Below are positions 16,294 to 25,095 of a stretch of DNA of 64,000 nt, piece after piece. The position numbers were made by a program, and so were the translations under genes. The first letter of the stretch is position 1; the number at the start of each line of letters is the position of its first letter. This DNA comes from JTS-RE37 sp041744575. GTDB taxonomy: Bacteria; Bacteroidota; Bacteroidia; Flavobacteriales; Flavobacteriaceae. Below the pieces are notes generated by a model. The model was given only the letters and a program-made list of their open reading frames with translations, had not been told where the DNA came from and did no database searches. The DNA is taken from assembly GCA_041744575.1 (NCBI GenBank), contig JBGTKP010000056.1, positions 1 through 64,000 on the forward strand, in the 5' to 3' direction.

Positions 16294-17447
16294 CGAATGG
16301 CCGCAAGGACCTTTTGCATAAAAGTGCCTAATTCGGACGGTTCCAGCCAGCGTGTTACTACCACCAACTGATGAGATGGATCAATGATGATGTAATTGCC
16401 ACCAAACCCGGCTGCATAGAACAGTGTCTCCGGGAGCCCGTCAAGATGACTGTCCCCTTTCTGATTCAACCACCACATATAGCCATAATTAGGATTGGGG
16501 CCAGAAGGAGTGGTTGCCTGCCGGATCCACGCTTGACTTATCAATTGTTCGTTCCCCCATTTCCCGTCATTCATAAAAAGTATTCCAAACCTCGCCATAT
16601 CAAGGGTACTGATAAAAAGGCCTCCCCCCGAATGTCCACCCCCGGTGACGGATTTCATTCGCAGGCCATCTATTTCCGTCCAGGCGTCATCATATCCAAA
16701 CCAGCGCCAGGTTGTTGAAGCACCAATCCTGTCCATGACTTCCTCTTTAAGAACCTTTGGCAATGGCTTTCTCCAAACATGTGTCAGGGCATAAGCGAGT
16801 ACATTCACCCGAACATCATTATACTCCATCACTGTGCCGGGAGGGTTGAGTTTCCGGTACTTCCAATCGTCAACTCCCCCTTCCGAAGGAGGGCGGTCAG
16901 CCCAGTCAGCACCCCCCCATATTTCTCCGGACCAGTCAGAGTTTTGCTGTAACAAGTGTGCCCAGGTAATACTGCTGTTGTGTTTTCCTTCAAAAGTACC
17001 ATCCCAAACATAATCCGCTGCCTTATCCCCGGGATCTGAGATTAAACCCCTGTCAAGTGCCAGCCCCGCCACCGTTGACAGAAAGCTTTTCGTAACACTA
17101 AAGGTCATATCCACTCTCCCGATATCTCCCCAGGAGGTTACCAGATACCCGTTTTTAAGGACCATCCCCGCAGGTGCCCCTCTTTCTTTGGTGGGTCCGT
17201 GAATGGCATGATAAGGTTCCCGCTCAAAACTTTTAAGGATGGCCATCCTCAGATCCCTCGAGCCGGAATATTCATTGTTTTTGGCAAATGCAATCGCACT
17301 ATCGAGTCGTACCCCGTCCAAGCCGGCTTTAGCAGCGGTTATGGTTTTCCATTCAGTATGAGGCGGGGGGAAATATTTTTCGGTCTGGCCTGAACATAAT
17401 TGAAGAAAGATCAGGTTGATAAGGATCAATCGGATGGAGGAATACAT
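16290..17447 (-). CDS. Exported beta-lactamase-class-C-type serine hydrolase
   Basis: A 385-residue protein with a signal peptide (MYSSIRLILINLIFLQLCSGQ). The class C beta-lactamase/CubicO fold is shown by the SxxK motif SVTK (Ser117-Lys120), Tyr209 in MEYNDVRVN (the second catalytic motif) and the C-terminal GGGHSGGGLFIS and FYAAGFGGNYI segments. These enzymes are usually esterases or peptidases rather than antibiotic-resistance enzymes. It is predicted periplasmic. It lies 10 bp downstream of the acetyltransferase gene, so the two may be cotranscribed. Confidence 0.85.
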   Translation of the reverse strand: MYSSIRLILINLIFLQLCSGQTEKYFPPPHTEWKTITAAKAGLDGVRLDSAIAFAKNNEYSGSRDLRMAILKSFEREPYHAIHGPTKERGAPAGMVLKNGYLVTSWGDIGRVDMTFSVTKSFLSTVAGLALDRGLISDPGDKAADYVWDGTFEGKHNSSITWAHLLQQNSDWSGEIWGGADWADRPPSEGGVDDWKYRKLNPPGTVMEYNDVRVNVLAYALTHVWRKPLPKVLKEEVMDRIGASTTWRWFGYDDAWTEIDGLRMKSVTGGGHSGGGLFISTLDMARFGILFMNDGKWGNEQLISQAWIRQATTPSGPNPNYGYMWWLNQKGDSHLDGLPETLFYAAGFGGNYIIIDPSHQLVVVTRWLEPSELGTFMQKVLAAIR

Positions 17448-17457
17448 TTGCCTGAGT

Positions 17458-17988
17458 TTAAGCAGACAAGTTAGGGATATTCAATTTCATTAACCAATCC
17501 ATCTGCCGGTCATTTCCAATATAGTAAGGATGCTTTCCAATCCTGATAAATCCCAACCGCTCGTAGAAGCGAATGGCTTTCATATTTTGTTCCCAAACCC
17601 CCAGCCATAGATATTCCTTCCCTTTTTTGCGGCCTATTTTCAATATTTCCCAGATCATCCATTCGCCGATTTTTTGCCCCTGGAATTCCTGAAGCACATA
17701 TATCCTTTCGATTTCCATGCCTTCAGCATCCCTGAGGTCGGTTTGGGCCTGATTCTCATTGATTTTAAAGTAGGCTACGTTTTGATTGTTCAATCGCACA
17801 AAATAAAATGAGCGATCGGGATGCTGCAGTTCGGTGGAGAGGGTTTCAGAACTTAAAGCGGTGCTTAGGTAATGATTAAAGTCGGAAGGATCATTCTGAA
17901 ACTCAAATGCATCACGGAATGTTCTACGCGAAATTTTCGTGAGTTCCGTCAGATCTTCATTGGTGCAGGAATGTAATAAAAGTTGCAT
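17458..17988 (-). CDS. GNAT-family N-acetyltransferase
   Basis: A 176-residue protein from the ATG at 17988 (MQLLLHSCTNEDLTELTKIS). Longer frames to 18048 add a hydrophobic stretch unlike this cytosolic family, so the inner start is preferred. The GNAT acetyl-CoA motif A is IERIYVLQEFQGQKIGEWMI, followed by LWLGVWEQNMKAIRFYERLGF (motif B). The closest described relatives are spermine/spermidine- or PaiA-like acetyltransferases, but the substrate cannot be assigned. Confidence 0.82.
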   Translation of the reverse strand: MQLLLHSCTNEDLTELTKISRRTFRDAFEFQNDPSDFNHYLSTALSSETLSTELQHPDRSFYFVRLNNQNVAYFKINENQAQTDLRDAEGMEIERIYVLQEFQGQKIGEWMIWEILKIGRKKGKEYLWLGVWEQNMKAIRFYERLGFIRIGKHPYYIGNDRQMDWLMKLNIPNLSA

Positions 17989-18048
17989 GTGGCACAAAAT
18001 ACATGCTAAAATAAAAAAGGAGCCTGACATAATTCGAGCTCCCTTCAA

Positions 18049-18352
18049 AATTCTGTTGCCGCCGATTACAGCATAAAGAGCTTCCTGGCAAGCATAAGGA
18101 TCCCGCTGTAGAAATCATTGTGATACACTTGTACTTCTTCTTCGGCAGGTCTGTGGTTTAATTGGGCTTCCATCGCATGATACATTAGTAGGTTATTCGG
18201 GACAGCCATCGGCATTAGGGATGACTTGTTACTTGAATCATAAATATAGGGATTTTAAGGGAGGCATCTGAATTATTGTTGTGAAGATCTCAGAATATGT
18301 GGTGAAAATTAAGGGTGCCTGCGTGGCACGAAAAGACAACGGACCAAAAGAT
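18049..18352. other. 304-bp region with a possible 49-residue gene
   Basis: The only structured content is the short minus-strand frame 18066-18215 (separate entry). The flanking 18216-18352, between scoB and that frame, has no hairpin with a T-tract and only a weak TATATTTA promoter-like string. Confidence 0.4.
18066..18215 (-). CDS. Possible small protein of 49 residues
   Basis: ATG at 18215 (or the second Met at 18209) opens a 49-codon frame ending TAA at 18066-18068: MPMAVPNNLLMYHAMEAQLN, then a Glu-rich EEEVQVYHNDF and a hydrophobic end SGILMLARKLFML. It sits on the same strand between scoB and the acetyltransferase and fills a gap otherwise empty. TATATTTA about 20 bp upstream of the ATG resembles a -7 element. 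No Shine-Dalgarno is evident, which is normal for this phylum. I recognise no family. Confidence 0.35.
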   Translation of the reverse strand: MPMAVPNNLLMYHAMEAQLNHRPAEEEVQVYHNDFYSGILMLARKLFML

Positions 18353-19006
18353 TCAGAAGCTCATTTCTGGTTCCTTGCCCGTCATCATCAAATGGCCCTC
18401 CGTAGCCTTCCGGATGGTTTCATGCGATACTCCGGGCGCCCGCTCAATCAGTTTAAAGCCCTGGGCATTCACTTCGAGAACAGCAAGATTGGTGACAATC
18501 TTTTTTACACAACCCACTCCTGTAAGCGGTAAGGTACAAGTGCGGAGCAATTTGGATTCTCCTTCCTTGTTCGTATGCATCATCGCGACAATAATGTTTT
18601 CAGCGGATGCTACCAGGTCCATAGCCCCGCCCATGCCCTTAACGAGTTTTCCCGGTATTTTCCAGTTGGCAATATCCCCGTTCTGGGCGACTTCCATAGC
18701 GCCCAGGATGGTGAGATCCACATGCCTGCCGCGAATCATTCCGAAACTAGTCGCCGAATCAAAAAAAGAAGCCCCCGGGAGAGTGGTAATCGTTTGTTTT
18801 CCGGCATTGATGACATCCGCATCCTCCTCCCCTTCAAAAGGAAAAGGACCCATTCCCAAAACTCCGTTCTCGCTTTGAAATTCAACATTGATATCTTCCC
18901 TGACATAATTGGCAACAAGGGTAGGGATTCCAATGCCCAGATTGACATAATAGCCATCCTTTACCTCCCGTGCAATCCGTCGTGCAATCCCAGTCTTATC
19001 CAACAT
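18353..19006 (-). CDS. scoB: Succinyl-CoA:3-ketoacid CoA-transferase subunit B
   Basis: A 217-residue beta subunit of the heteromeric 3-oxoacid CoA-transferase. The catalytic Glu46 lies in FQSENGVLGMG, the family I CoA-transferase signature. NLGIGIPTLVANY and ILGAMEVAQNGDIANWKIPG are also conserved. It forms the enzyme with ScoA, moving CoA from succinyl-CoA to acetoacetate in ketone and branched-chain amino acid breakdown. It starts 11 bp after the scoA stop. Confidence 0.94.
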   Translation of the reverse strand: MLDKTGIARRIAREVKDGYYVNLGIGIPTLVANYVREDINVEFQSENGVLGMGPFPFEGEEDADVINAGKQTITTLPGASFFDSATSFGMIRGRHVDLTILGAMEVAQNGDIANWKIPGKLVKGMGGAMDLVASAENIIVAMMHTNKEGESKLLRTCTLPLTGVGCVKKIVTNLAVLEVNAQGFKLIERAPGVSHETIRKATEGHLMMTGKEPEMSF

Positions 19007-19017
19007 ACCAGGTATTC

Positions 19018-19725
19018 TTATTTTGCGTCCCTCTTTCGGACTGTTCGTTGTTCAATTCGCTTTTCGTAATTGGTTCCCTGAAAAATACGTTGTACAAAAA
19101 TACCCGGTACATGAACCTGATTGGGATCCAATTTTCCGGCGGGCAGAAATTCTTCTACTTCCGCCACCGTAATACCCGCAGCTCCACACATGCAGGGATT
19201 AAAATTCCTTGCGGTGCCCTTAAACACAAGATTCCCGGCTTCATCTCCTTTCCAGGCCTTGATAAAGGCAAAGTCGGCCTTGTAGGCCTCCTCCAGGACA
19301 TACATCTTTCCATTAAATTCCCTCGTTTCTTTCCCTTCAGCAACTTCGGTACCGAATCCTGCCGGGGTGTAGAAGGCCGGAAAACCTGCCTGGGCAGCCC
19401 TGCACTTTTCAGCCAGCGTACCCTGGGGGGTAAGTGTCACTTCGAGTTCACCGCTGAGCATCTGCCGTTCAAATTCTTCATTCTCACCTACATAAGAGGA
19501 TATCATTCTTTTGATCTGTCTTTTCTTAAGGAGCAATCCCAGGCCGAAATCATCCACCCCTGCATTATTGCTTATACAGGTTATTTCGCGGATATCACGT
19601 CTTACAAGCTCGGCGATAATATTTTCAGGAATACCGCACAAACCGAAGCCTCCAAGCATGAAGGTCATTCCGTTCATTACCCCGTCAAGGGCCATCTGAA
19701 CATTTTCTACCGTTTTTCTAATCAT
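19018..19725 (-). CDS. scoA: Succinyl-CoA:3-ketoacid CoA-transferase subunit A
   Basis: A 235-residue alpha subunit. GGFGLCGIPENII near residue 25 and CISNNAGVDDFGLG, GTLAEKCRAAQAG, FYTPAGFGTEV, LVFKGTARNFNP and DPNQVHVPGIFVQRI follow the family closely. First gene of the scoAB pair; the promoter should lie in the 181-bp gap before it, which also carries the terminator of the upstream penicillin-binding protein gene. An AtoD-type role in acetoacetate activation is equally consistent. Confidence 0.94.
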   Translation of the reverse strand: MIRKTVENVQMALDGVMNGMTFMLGGFGLCGIPENIIAELVRRDIREITCISNNAGVDDFGLGLLLKKRQIKRMISSYVGENEEFERQMLSGELEVTLTPQGTLAEKCRAAQAGFPAFYTPAGFGTEVAEGKETREFNGKMYVLEEAYKADFAFIKAWKGDEAGNLVFKGTARNFNPCMCGAAGITVAEVEEFLPAGKLDPNQVHVPGIFVQRIFQGTNYEKRIEQRTVRKRDAK

Positions 19726-19786
19726 AGGATCCGGCTCAGTTTAAAAGGTAATAGCCAAAAGTTCTGCCGATCACTAAAATACACTA

Positions 19787-19818
19787 TAAAATAAAATATC
19801 CCGGTTTACGACCGGATA
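19787..19818 (-). terminator. Intrinsic terminator of the ricT-gldH-PBP operon
   Basis: Read on the minus strand, TATCC-GGT and ACC-C-GGATA arms (19797-19818, one bulged base, five-base loop) are followed by TTTTATTTT. It lies 90 bp after the penicillin-binding protein stop. Confidence 0.6.
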
Positions 19819-19906
19819 AATACGATACTCGGAAAAGAGGCGGGAAGGGATGACTTCGTTTGTACGAGGATTTAAAAGGAAATGCAATGGATCACCCTGG
19901 GGCCGG

Positions 19907-22240
19907 TTAAAAATCAATATCGTCAAGATCATCATCAAGATCATTTTCCTGTTGAATGTCTTCTATGATTTTCTTACAGTCTACATTGATGGACATACTC
20001 TCCGGCTGAGGGAATTCCTCCTGTGAAATCCCGAGTTCCGTATCTTCATAATTCCGTTTCATATATAACGCCCATATAGGCAGCGCCATGGTAGCTCCCT
20101 GTCCATAGGTAATGGTCCGGAAATGTATCGAGCGTTCCTCGCCTCCTACCCAAACTCCTGTGACAAGGTTGGGTACCATGCCCATAAACCAGCCATCACT
20201 CTGATTCTGGGTCGTTCCTGTTTTACCTGCAATAGGATTCGTGAAGCCATAGGGATAGCCGGTCATAACTTCCTTGTACTCGGTCGAATTCTCCTGTGAA
20301 GAATGCCTGAGCCGGGTTCCGGATCCTCCCTGGGTAACCCCCTCCATCAGGTTGACGGTAGCATAAGCGACATCTTTACTCAGAACGTCTTTAGTTTCAG
20401 GCACATATTCAAATAATACCGTTCCGTTTTTATCCTCAATCCGGGTAACCATTACGGGTTTTACATACACCCCCTGATTCGCAAATGTGCCATAAGCGCC
20501 AACCATTTGGTATACGTTAAAATCAGGGGTGCCCAAGGCGATCGAAGGCACCTCCGGAATGTCGCCTGTCATGCCGAGGTTCCGGACAATGGAAACCACG
20601 GCTTTGGGCCCTACTCTGTCGATCAGTTGGGCTGTTACCGTATTGATGGAATTGGCCAGGGCCGACTTAAGCGTATAGTTTCTGCCGGAATATTTACCGT
20701 CTGAATTTTTCGGACACCAGGGATCCGGATTTCCATGTTTCCCGGCTTCTATACAATACTGAATATCCGGCAATGAGTCACAGGGAGAATAGCGCAATTG
20801 ATCAATGGCTGCAGCATAGACAAAAGGTTTAAAGGTAGATCCGGCCTGCCGTGCTCCCTGGAAAACATTATCATACTGAAAATGCTTGTAATTGAAGCCG
20901 CCAACCCAGGCCTTGACATGCCCGGTCTGGGGTTCCATGGACATCAGGGCAGACCTGAGAAAGGTCTTGTAATACCGGATAGAATCCAGGGGGGTCATCA
21001 CGGTATCCTTTTCCCGGGTTTCACTGTTCCAGTCAAAGACCGTCATCTCCGTTTTTTTAAGGAAAGAAGCCCTGATGTCCTTCTCCGAAACGCCTTCCGC
21101 CTTCATCTTCTTCCAGCGCGGTGAGGATTTCACGGATCGGTCCATGATCCGGTCGATCTCCTCGGGTTCCAGTTCCAGAAAAGGGGCGGTGGCATTTCTG
21201 TCCGGGGTATTCTGATGAAAAAATTCCTCTTGCAGATTTTTCATATGTTCCGTCATCGCCAGCTCCGCATTTTTCTGCATGCGGGAATCGATGGTGGTAT
21301 ATATTCTTAGGCCGTCAAGATATAGATTCCAGCGATCGCGTTCTCCCTTCAGTGCGGGTTTGGGATTTTTACCTATCCATTGGTTCATAAACCCCTGAAG
21401 ATACATCCGGAAATAGGTCGCAATCCCCTCCCTGTGATTTTCGGGGCTGAAGTTGATGTCCATTTTCAGGTTTTTCAGCGAGTCCAGTTCTTTTTCAGAA
21501 ATGAATCCGTATTTCTCCATCTGTGAAAGCACCGTATTTCTTCGGTCGCGCACCAGGTCCTCCCGGCGCATTGGGTTATAGAGGGAAGAATTCTTAAGCA
21601 TTCCCACAAGTACCGCGGACTCCTCTGTTTTCAAAGCATTGGGCTCCTTTCCAAAATATATTCTTGATGCCGAACGTATCCCATCAGCATTGTAATTGAA
21701 ATCATAGATATTCATGTACATGGCAATGATCTCCTCTTTGGTATAGCTGCGTTCGAGCCTGGTAGCAACCACCCATTCCTGGACTTTCTGTGTCAAGGCC
21801 TCAAATTTATTTCTGGATCGTCTGTCTAAAAAGAGTTGACGTGCCAATTGCTGGGAGATGGTACTGGCTCCTCCCCGACTTCCCAGGAAGAAAAGGGCCC
21901 GCAACGTTCCTCTCGCATCTACTCCGGAATGGTTGTAATACCTGGCATCCTCGGTGGCCACCAGGGCATTGACCAGATTGTCGGGAAGGTCTTTGAATTC
22001 AATAGGGGTCCGGTTGTCATCAAGGTAGAACTTCCCAAGGGTGGTACCGTCTGACGAGATGATCTCGGTAGCGAGGTTGGTTTGCGGATTTTCCAGACGC
22101 TCAAATGTGGGCATTTCCCCAAGGAGTCCCCAGGAGGCAAGCAAAAAGACAAGGATTACACAGAGGATCCCCGATGCAAACAATATCCAGAACCATTTGA
22201 TGAAAATAAAAAACCCTGTGGTTGTCTTTTTTTTGGCCAT
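19907..22240 (-). CDS. mrcA: Class A penicillin-binding protein 1A (transglycosylase/transpeptidase)
   Basis: A 777-residue bifunctional peptidoglycan synthase. A cytoplasmic start and transmembrane anchor (about 11-37) precede the GT51 domain: ATEDARYYNHSGVD with catalytic Glu97, GGASTISQQLARQLF, and the RNTVLSQM region. The transpeptidase domain has SxxK Ser469-Lys472 (GSTFKPF), SxN Ser532-Asn534 (SINTV) and KTG at 674-676 (GKTGTT). The C-terminus is rich in Asp, which is unusual but not unique. It begins 3 bp after gldH. The ricT-gldH-PBP order is a recurring flavobacterial arrangement. Confidence 0.95.
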   Translation of the reverse strand: MAKKKTTTGFFIFIKWFWILFASGILCVILVFLLASWGLLGEMPTFERLENPQTNLATEIISSDGTTLGKFYLDDNRTPIEFKDLPDNLVNALVATEDARYYNHSGVDARGTLRALFFLGSRGGASTISQQLARQLFLDRRSRNKFEALTQKVQEWVVATRLERSYTKEEIIAMYMNIYDFNYNADGIRSASRIYFGKEPNALKTEESAVLVGMLKNSSLYNPMRREDLVRDRRNTVLSQMEKYGFISEKELDSLKNLKMDINFSPENHREGIATYFRMYLQGFMNQWIGKNPKPALKGERDRWNLYLDGLRIYTTIDSRMQKNAELAMTEHMKNLQEEFFHQNTPDRNATAPFLELEPEEIDRIMDRSVKSSPRWKKMKAEGVSEKDIRASFLKKTEMTVFDWNSETREKDTVMTPLDSIRYYKTFLRSALMSMEPQTGHVKAWVGGFNYKHFQYDNVFQGARQAGSTFKPFVYAAAIDQLRYSPCDSLPDIQYCIEAGKHGNPDPWCPKNSDGKYSGRNYTLKSALANSINTVTAQLIDRVGPKAVVSIVRNLGMTGDIPEVPSIALGTPDFNVYQMVGAYGTFANQGVYVKPVMVTRIEDKNGTVLFEYVPETKDVLSKDVAYATVNLMEGVTQGGSGTRLRHSSQENSTEYKEVMTGYPYGFTNPIAGKTGTTQNQSDGWFMGMVPNLVTGVWVGGEERSIHFRTITYGQGATMALPIWALYMKRNYEDTELGISQEEFPQPESMSINVDCKKIIEDIQQENDLDDDLDDIDF

Positions 22241-22243
22241 ACC

Positions 22244-22726
22244 CTATGGATGCTTTTCTATTTCGAACCCAACATCGGTGATCCCCTGTAACTCCTGAAT
22301 CCCATCGGCTTTTCCATTTTGCCGCATGGCGTGCGAAATTTCAAGAGTATATACTCCTTTAACGGGGAAAAAGATGTTTTCCTTATACCACAATTTATTT
22401 TCTTTTACACTTCCGTAACCCTGGCCAAGCCATTCCCCTTCCGGAGTGGCCATGTCATATTCCAGGGTATCCGTGGTCGTCTGCCCGTCCGGATAATTCA
22501 GTTCCGTTATAAGAAAAAGATTGCTGTAAGGGTAGGTATTGTCATTTCTGACGGTGATGAATACATCGTATGCGGTGAGGGAATCAAGTTCCGAAAAGTG
22601 AAACTGCAGAGGGTCGGTTGCCTTCCATTTTCCTGCCGGGGTTGGCTTGAACTGCGATACCGTGAGCGTATCGGAACAGCCGCACAGGGTGATTACCCCT
22701 AAAATCAAACCAACACAACTACGCAT
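22244..22726 (-). CDS. gldH: Gliding motility lipoprotein GldH
   Basis: A 160-residue lipoprotein. The start at 22726 (MRSCVGLILGVITLCGCSDT) gives a signal peptide with lipobox LCGC; a longer frame to 22813 is in-phase antisense-free read-through inside ricT and is not used. The beta-rich remainder with YDVFITVRNDNTYPYSNLFL and WLGQGYGSVKENKLWYKE is characteristic of GldH. In Flavobacterium johnsoniae GldH is needed for gliding and works with GldK/N-type secretion parts. The ATG overlaps the ricT stop by 8 bases, suggesting coupled translation. Confidence 0.9.
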   Translation of the reverse strand: MRSCVGLILGVITLCGCSDTLTVSQFKPTPAGKWKATDPLQFHFSELDSLTAYDVFITVRNDNTYPYSNLFLITELNYPDGQTTTDTLEYDMATPEGEWLGQGYGSVKENKLWYKENIFFPVKGVYTLEISHAMRQNGKADGIQELQGITDVGFEIEKHP

Positions 22727-23894
22727 TTTTTGCAGGTCTTTTTTTATTGTTACGGCGTTTGTGGGAGTTGTTTCCCTTCTTCTTTGATTTAGATTTGGAT
22801 TTGGGCCTGTCAAAACGGGTGAGACTGTCCTGACCTACGACATTTTCGAATACCAGTTCCTCACCTTTAATGTTTTCAGCAGCGTATTCTTCCAGGCTTG
22901 CAACTTTTTCATTATTGCGGTTCTTATCGAGGATTTCCTTAACCTGTTGTTTGGTCAGGATATGCCAGTTGGCTGGATCTTCCCTGTAAGAGAACCAGAA
23001 GGCTCCTTTAAAAATGTCTGATTTCTGGCAGAAGGCCATCCCTTTTTCGGTCAGGAGTTTGCTGTCCTGAGGAGGAAAGTCGGATAAGGCGTCCATATAG
23101 ACATCCAGTTCGTAGTTAAGACAGCATTTCAGTTTCCCGCATTGACCTGCCAGTTTCTGAGGGTTAAGCGAAAGCTGCTGGTAACGGGCTGCGGAGGTAC
23201 TTACTGACCGGAAATCAGACAACCAGGTGGAGCAGCACAATTCCCGGCCGCAGGAGCCAATCCCCCCCAGGCGCTGGGCTTCCTGGCGGTACCCTATCTG
23301 TCGCATCTCTATCCTGATGGCAAAGGCCTTGGCCATATCTTTGATGAGCTGCCTGAAGTCGACCCGGTCTTCGGCGGTATAATAAAAAGTAGCCTTGGAC
23401 CCATCTCCCTGAAACTCAACATCCGAGATCTTCATTTCAAGTTTCAGAATGATGGCAATTTCCCTGGCTCGCTTTTTAATTTCTTCCTCCTTGCTTCTGC
23501 ATCGCTGCCATTTATCCACGTCTTTTTGGGTCGCCTTTCTGTAGAGTTTGGGTAATTCAGGGTCATCTGCTGCCGTCTTTTTCTTTTTCATCTGTACCCT
23601 GACCAGTTCGCCTACCAGGGTAACCATTCCGATGTCATGTCCGGCTTTTGCCTGGGTTGCCACCACGTCCCCAATGGAAACTGGAAGCCTGTCAGGATTT
23701 CGGAAAAATTCCTTCCTGCTATTCTTAAAACGTACTTCTACACAATCAAACGGCGCCTGCCCGTCAGGCAGGGACATATTGGAAAGCCAGTCAAATACGG
23801 TCAATTTATTACAACCATCCGATCCGCAAGTACCATTGTTCTTGCATCCCCTCGGTTGTCCTTCCTTTCCGGTCGAACAACTGCTACAACCCAT
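22719..23894 (-). CDS. ricT: RicT/YaaT-like PSP1-domain protein
   Basis: A 391-residue PSP1-family protein. It has Cys clusters at the N-terminus (GCSSCSTGKEG, CGSDGC) and in the core (GGIGSCGRELCCSTWL, GQCGKLKCCLNYE), the PSP1 segment VDFRQLIKDMAKAF ... IEMRQIGYRQEA, and a Lys/Arg-rich tail (SKSKSKKKGNN). In Bacillus subtilis RicT/YaaT binds an Fe-S cluster with YlbF/YmcA and influences RNA processing. A nucleic-acid-linked role here is inferred, supported by the basic tail. First gene of the ricT-gldH-PBP operon. Confidence 0.88.
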   Translation of the reverse strand: MGCSSCSTGKEGQPRGCKNNGTCGSDGCNKLTVFDWLSNMSLPDGQAPFDCVEVRFKNSRKEFFRNPDRLPVSIGDVVATQAKAGHDIGMVTLVGELVRVQMKKKKTAADDPELPKLYRKATQKDVDKWQRCRSKEEEIKKRAREIAIILKLEMKISDVEFQGDGSKATFYYTAEDRVDFRQLIKDMAKAFAIRIEMRQIGYRQEAQRLGGIGSCGRELCCSTWLSDFRSVSTSAARYQQLSLNPQKLAGQCGKLKCCLNYELDVYMDALSDFPPQDSKLLTEKGMAFCQKSDIFKGAFWFSYREDPANWHILTKQQVKEILDKNRNNEKVASLEEYAAENIKGEELVFENVVGQDSLTRFDRPKSKSKSKKKGNNSHKRRNNKKRPAKNA

Positions 23895-24051
23895 ATTTGA
23901 TATCTTGAATTGGCCGGTACAAAACGTCCCGGTCCAAAAAGGTTCATACTAAACGATAACGTAAAGGTAACATAATTTGTACTGTAAATAAAGGCCCGCA
24001 CAAGCAGTTTGTGAGAGTTCAGGGCACGGGTTCCCCACCTGGATCCTCTGC

Positions 24052-25095
24052 TTATGACGATGTCCGCTTATACCTGAGGACCTCGGAGCGGCCTTTTTTG
24101 AAAATTTTATTGCTGATCTCCCGGCCTTGCCTCTGTTTTTTCTGTTCTTCGGCTGGGAGCGAATGGATTTCCATACATGCAACTGAACAGCAGTTATCCA
24201 TAAGGGCAGCACACTTCACGCATTGGATGAAAAGCAAGTGACAGGCCTCATTGGCACAATTGACATGGGTATCGCAAGGCAGGCCGCATTGATGGCAGGC
24301 CGCGATGATATCATCGGAGATCCGTTCTCCGCGACGGTGATCAAAAACAAAATTCTTTCCAATGAATTTATTCTCCAGCTTGTTCGCCTTTACCTGCCTC
24401 ACATAATCAATGATGCCTCCCTCCAATTGGAAAACATTCTTAAATCCCCTGTGTTTATAATAGGCACTCGCTTTTTCACACCGGATGCCTCCTGTGCAAT
24501 ACATGACAAGATTTTTGTCTTCCTTGTGTGCTGACAGATCCTTCTCGATGATTTCAAGAGAATCCCGGAAAGTATCCACATCAGGAGTGATGGCATTCCT
24601 GAAATGCCCTATTTCACTTTCATAGTGGTTTCGCATGTCTACCAAAATGGTATCAGGATCTTCGATGAGCTCATTGAACTTTGCGGCATCTACGTGTATC
24701 CCCTTGTCAGTAACATCAAAAGTGGCATCAGTGAGGCCATCGGCGACAATTTTATCGCGGACCTTTATCTTAAGCTTCAGAAAGGACGTATTTGAATGTT
24801 CAATGGCAATATTCAGGCGGACGTTTTCCAAAAAAGAAATGGAATCCAGATGTGCCTTGAAAGCATTAAAATTTTCCGAAGGGACGGATAATTGAGCATT
24901 GATCCCCTCACTGGCAACATATATTCTGCCCAGTACATCCAGTTCGTTCCAGCGAATAAAAAGGTGGTTCCGGAAAATCAGGGGATTTCCAATGTGTGCA
25001 TAAGTGTAAAATGAAATCGTAAGCCGCTCCTGGCCGGCATTTATAATCAGGGCTTCACGTTCTTTGGCACTCAGCGTATTATACAATTGCATCAA
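24052..25095 (-). CDS. trhO: Rhodanese-domain tRNA uridine 5-hydroxylase TrhO
   Basis: A 347-residue YceA/TrhO-family protein. The N-terminal acylphosphatase-like domain (about 25-120) precedes a rhodanese domain (about 145-240) with active-site Cys200 in MYCTGGIRCEKASAY. A C-terminal Cys-rich region (CHQCGLPCDTHVNC, CVKCAALMDNCCS) probably binds metal. TrhO oxygen-dependently hydroxylates U34 of several tRNAs, a first step to cmo5U/mo5U. It is monocistronic and divergent from recA. Confidence 0.9.
   Translation of the reverse strand: MMQLYNTLSAKEREALIINAGQERLTISFYTYAHIGNPLIFRNHLFIRWNELDVLGRIYVASEGINAQLSVPSENFNAFKAHLDSISFLENVRLNIAIEHSNTSFLKLKIKVRDKIVADGLTDATFDVTDKGIHVDAAKFNELIEDPDTILVDMRNHYESEIGHFRNAITPDVDTFRDSLEIIEKDLSAHKEDKNLVMYCTGGIRCEKASAYYKHRGFKNVFQLEGGIIDYVRQVKANKLENKFIGKNFVFDHRRGERISDDIIAACHQCGLPCDTHVNCANEACHLLFIQCVKCAALMDNCCSVACMEIHSLPAEEQKKQRQGREISNKIFKKGRSEVLRYKRTSS

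Noticed and set aside
18315..18878. 187-codon plus-strand frame antisense to scoB
   Set aside because: Pure shadow of scoB with Ser/Pro-biased composition.
18970..19794. 274-codon plus-strand frame over the CoA-transferase genes
   Set aside because: It is exactly antisense to scoA, whose motifs and length are complete, and shows no family features.
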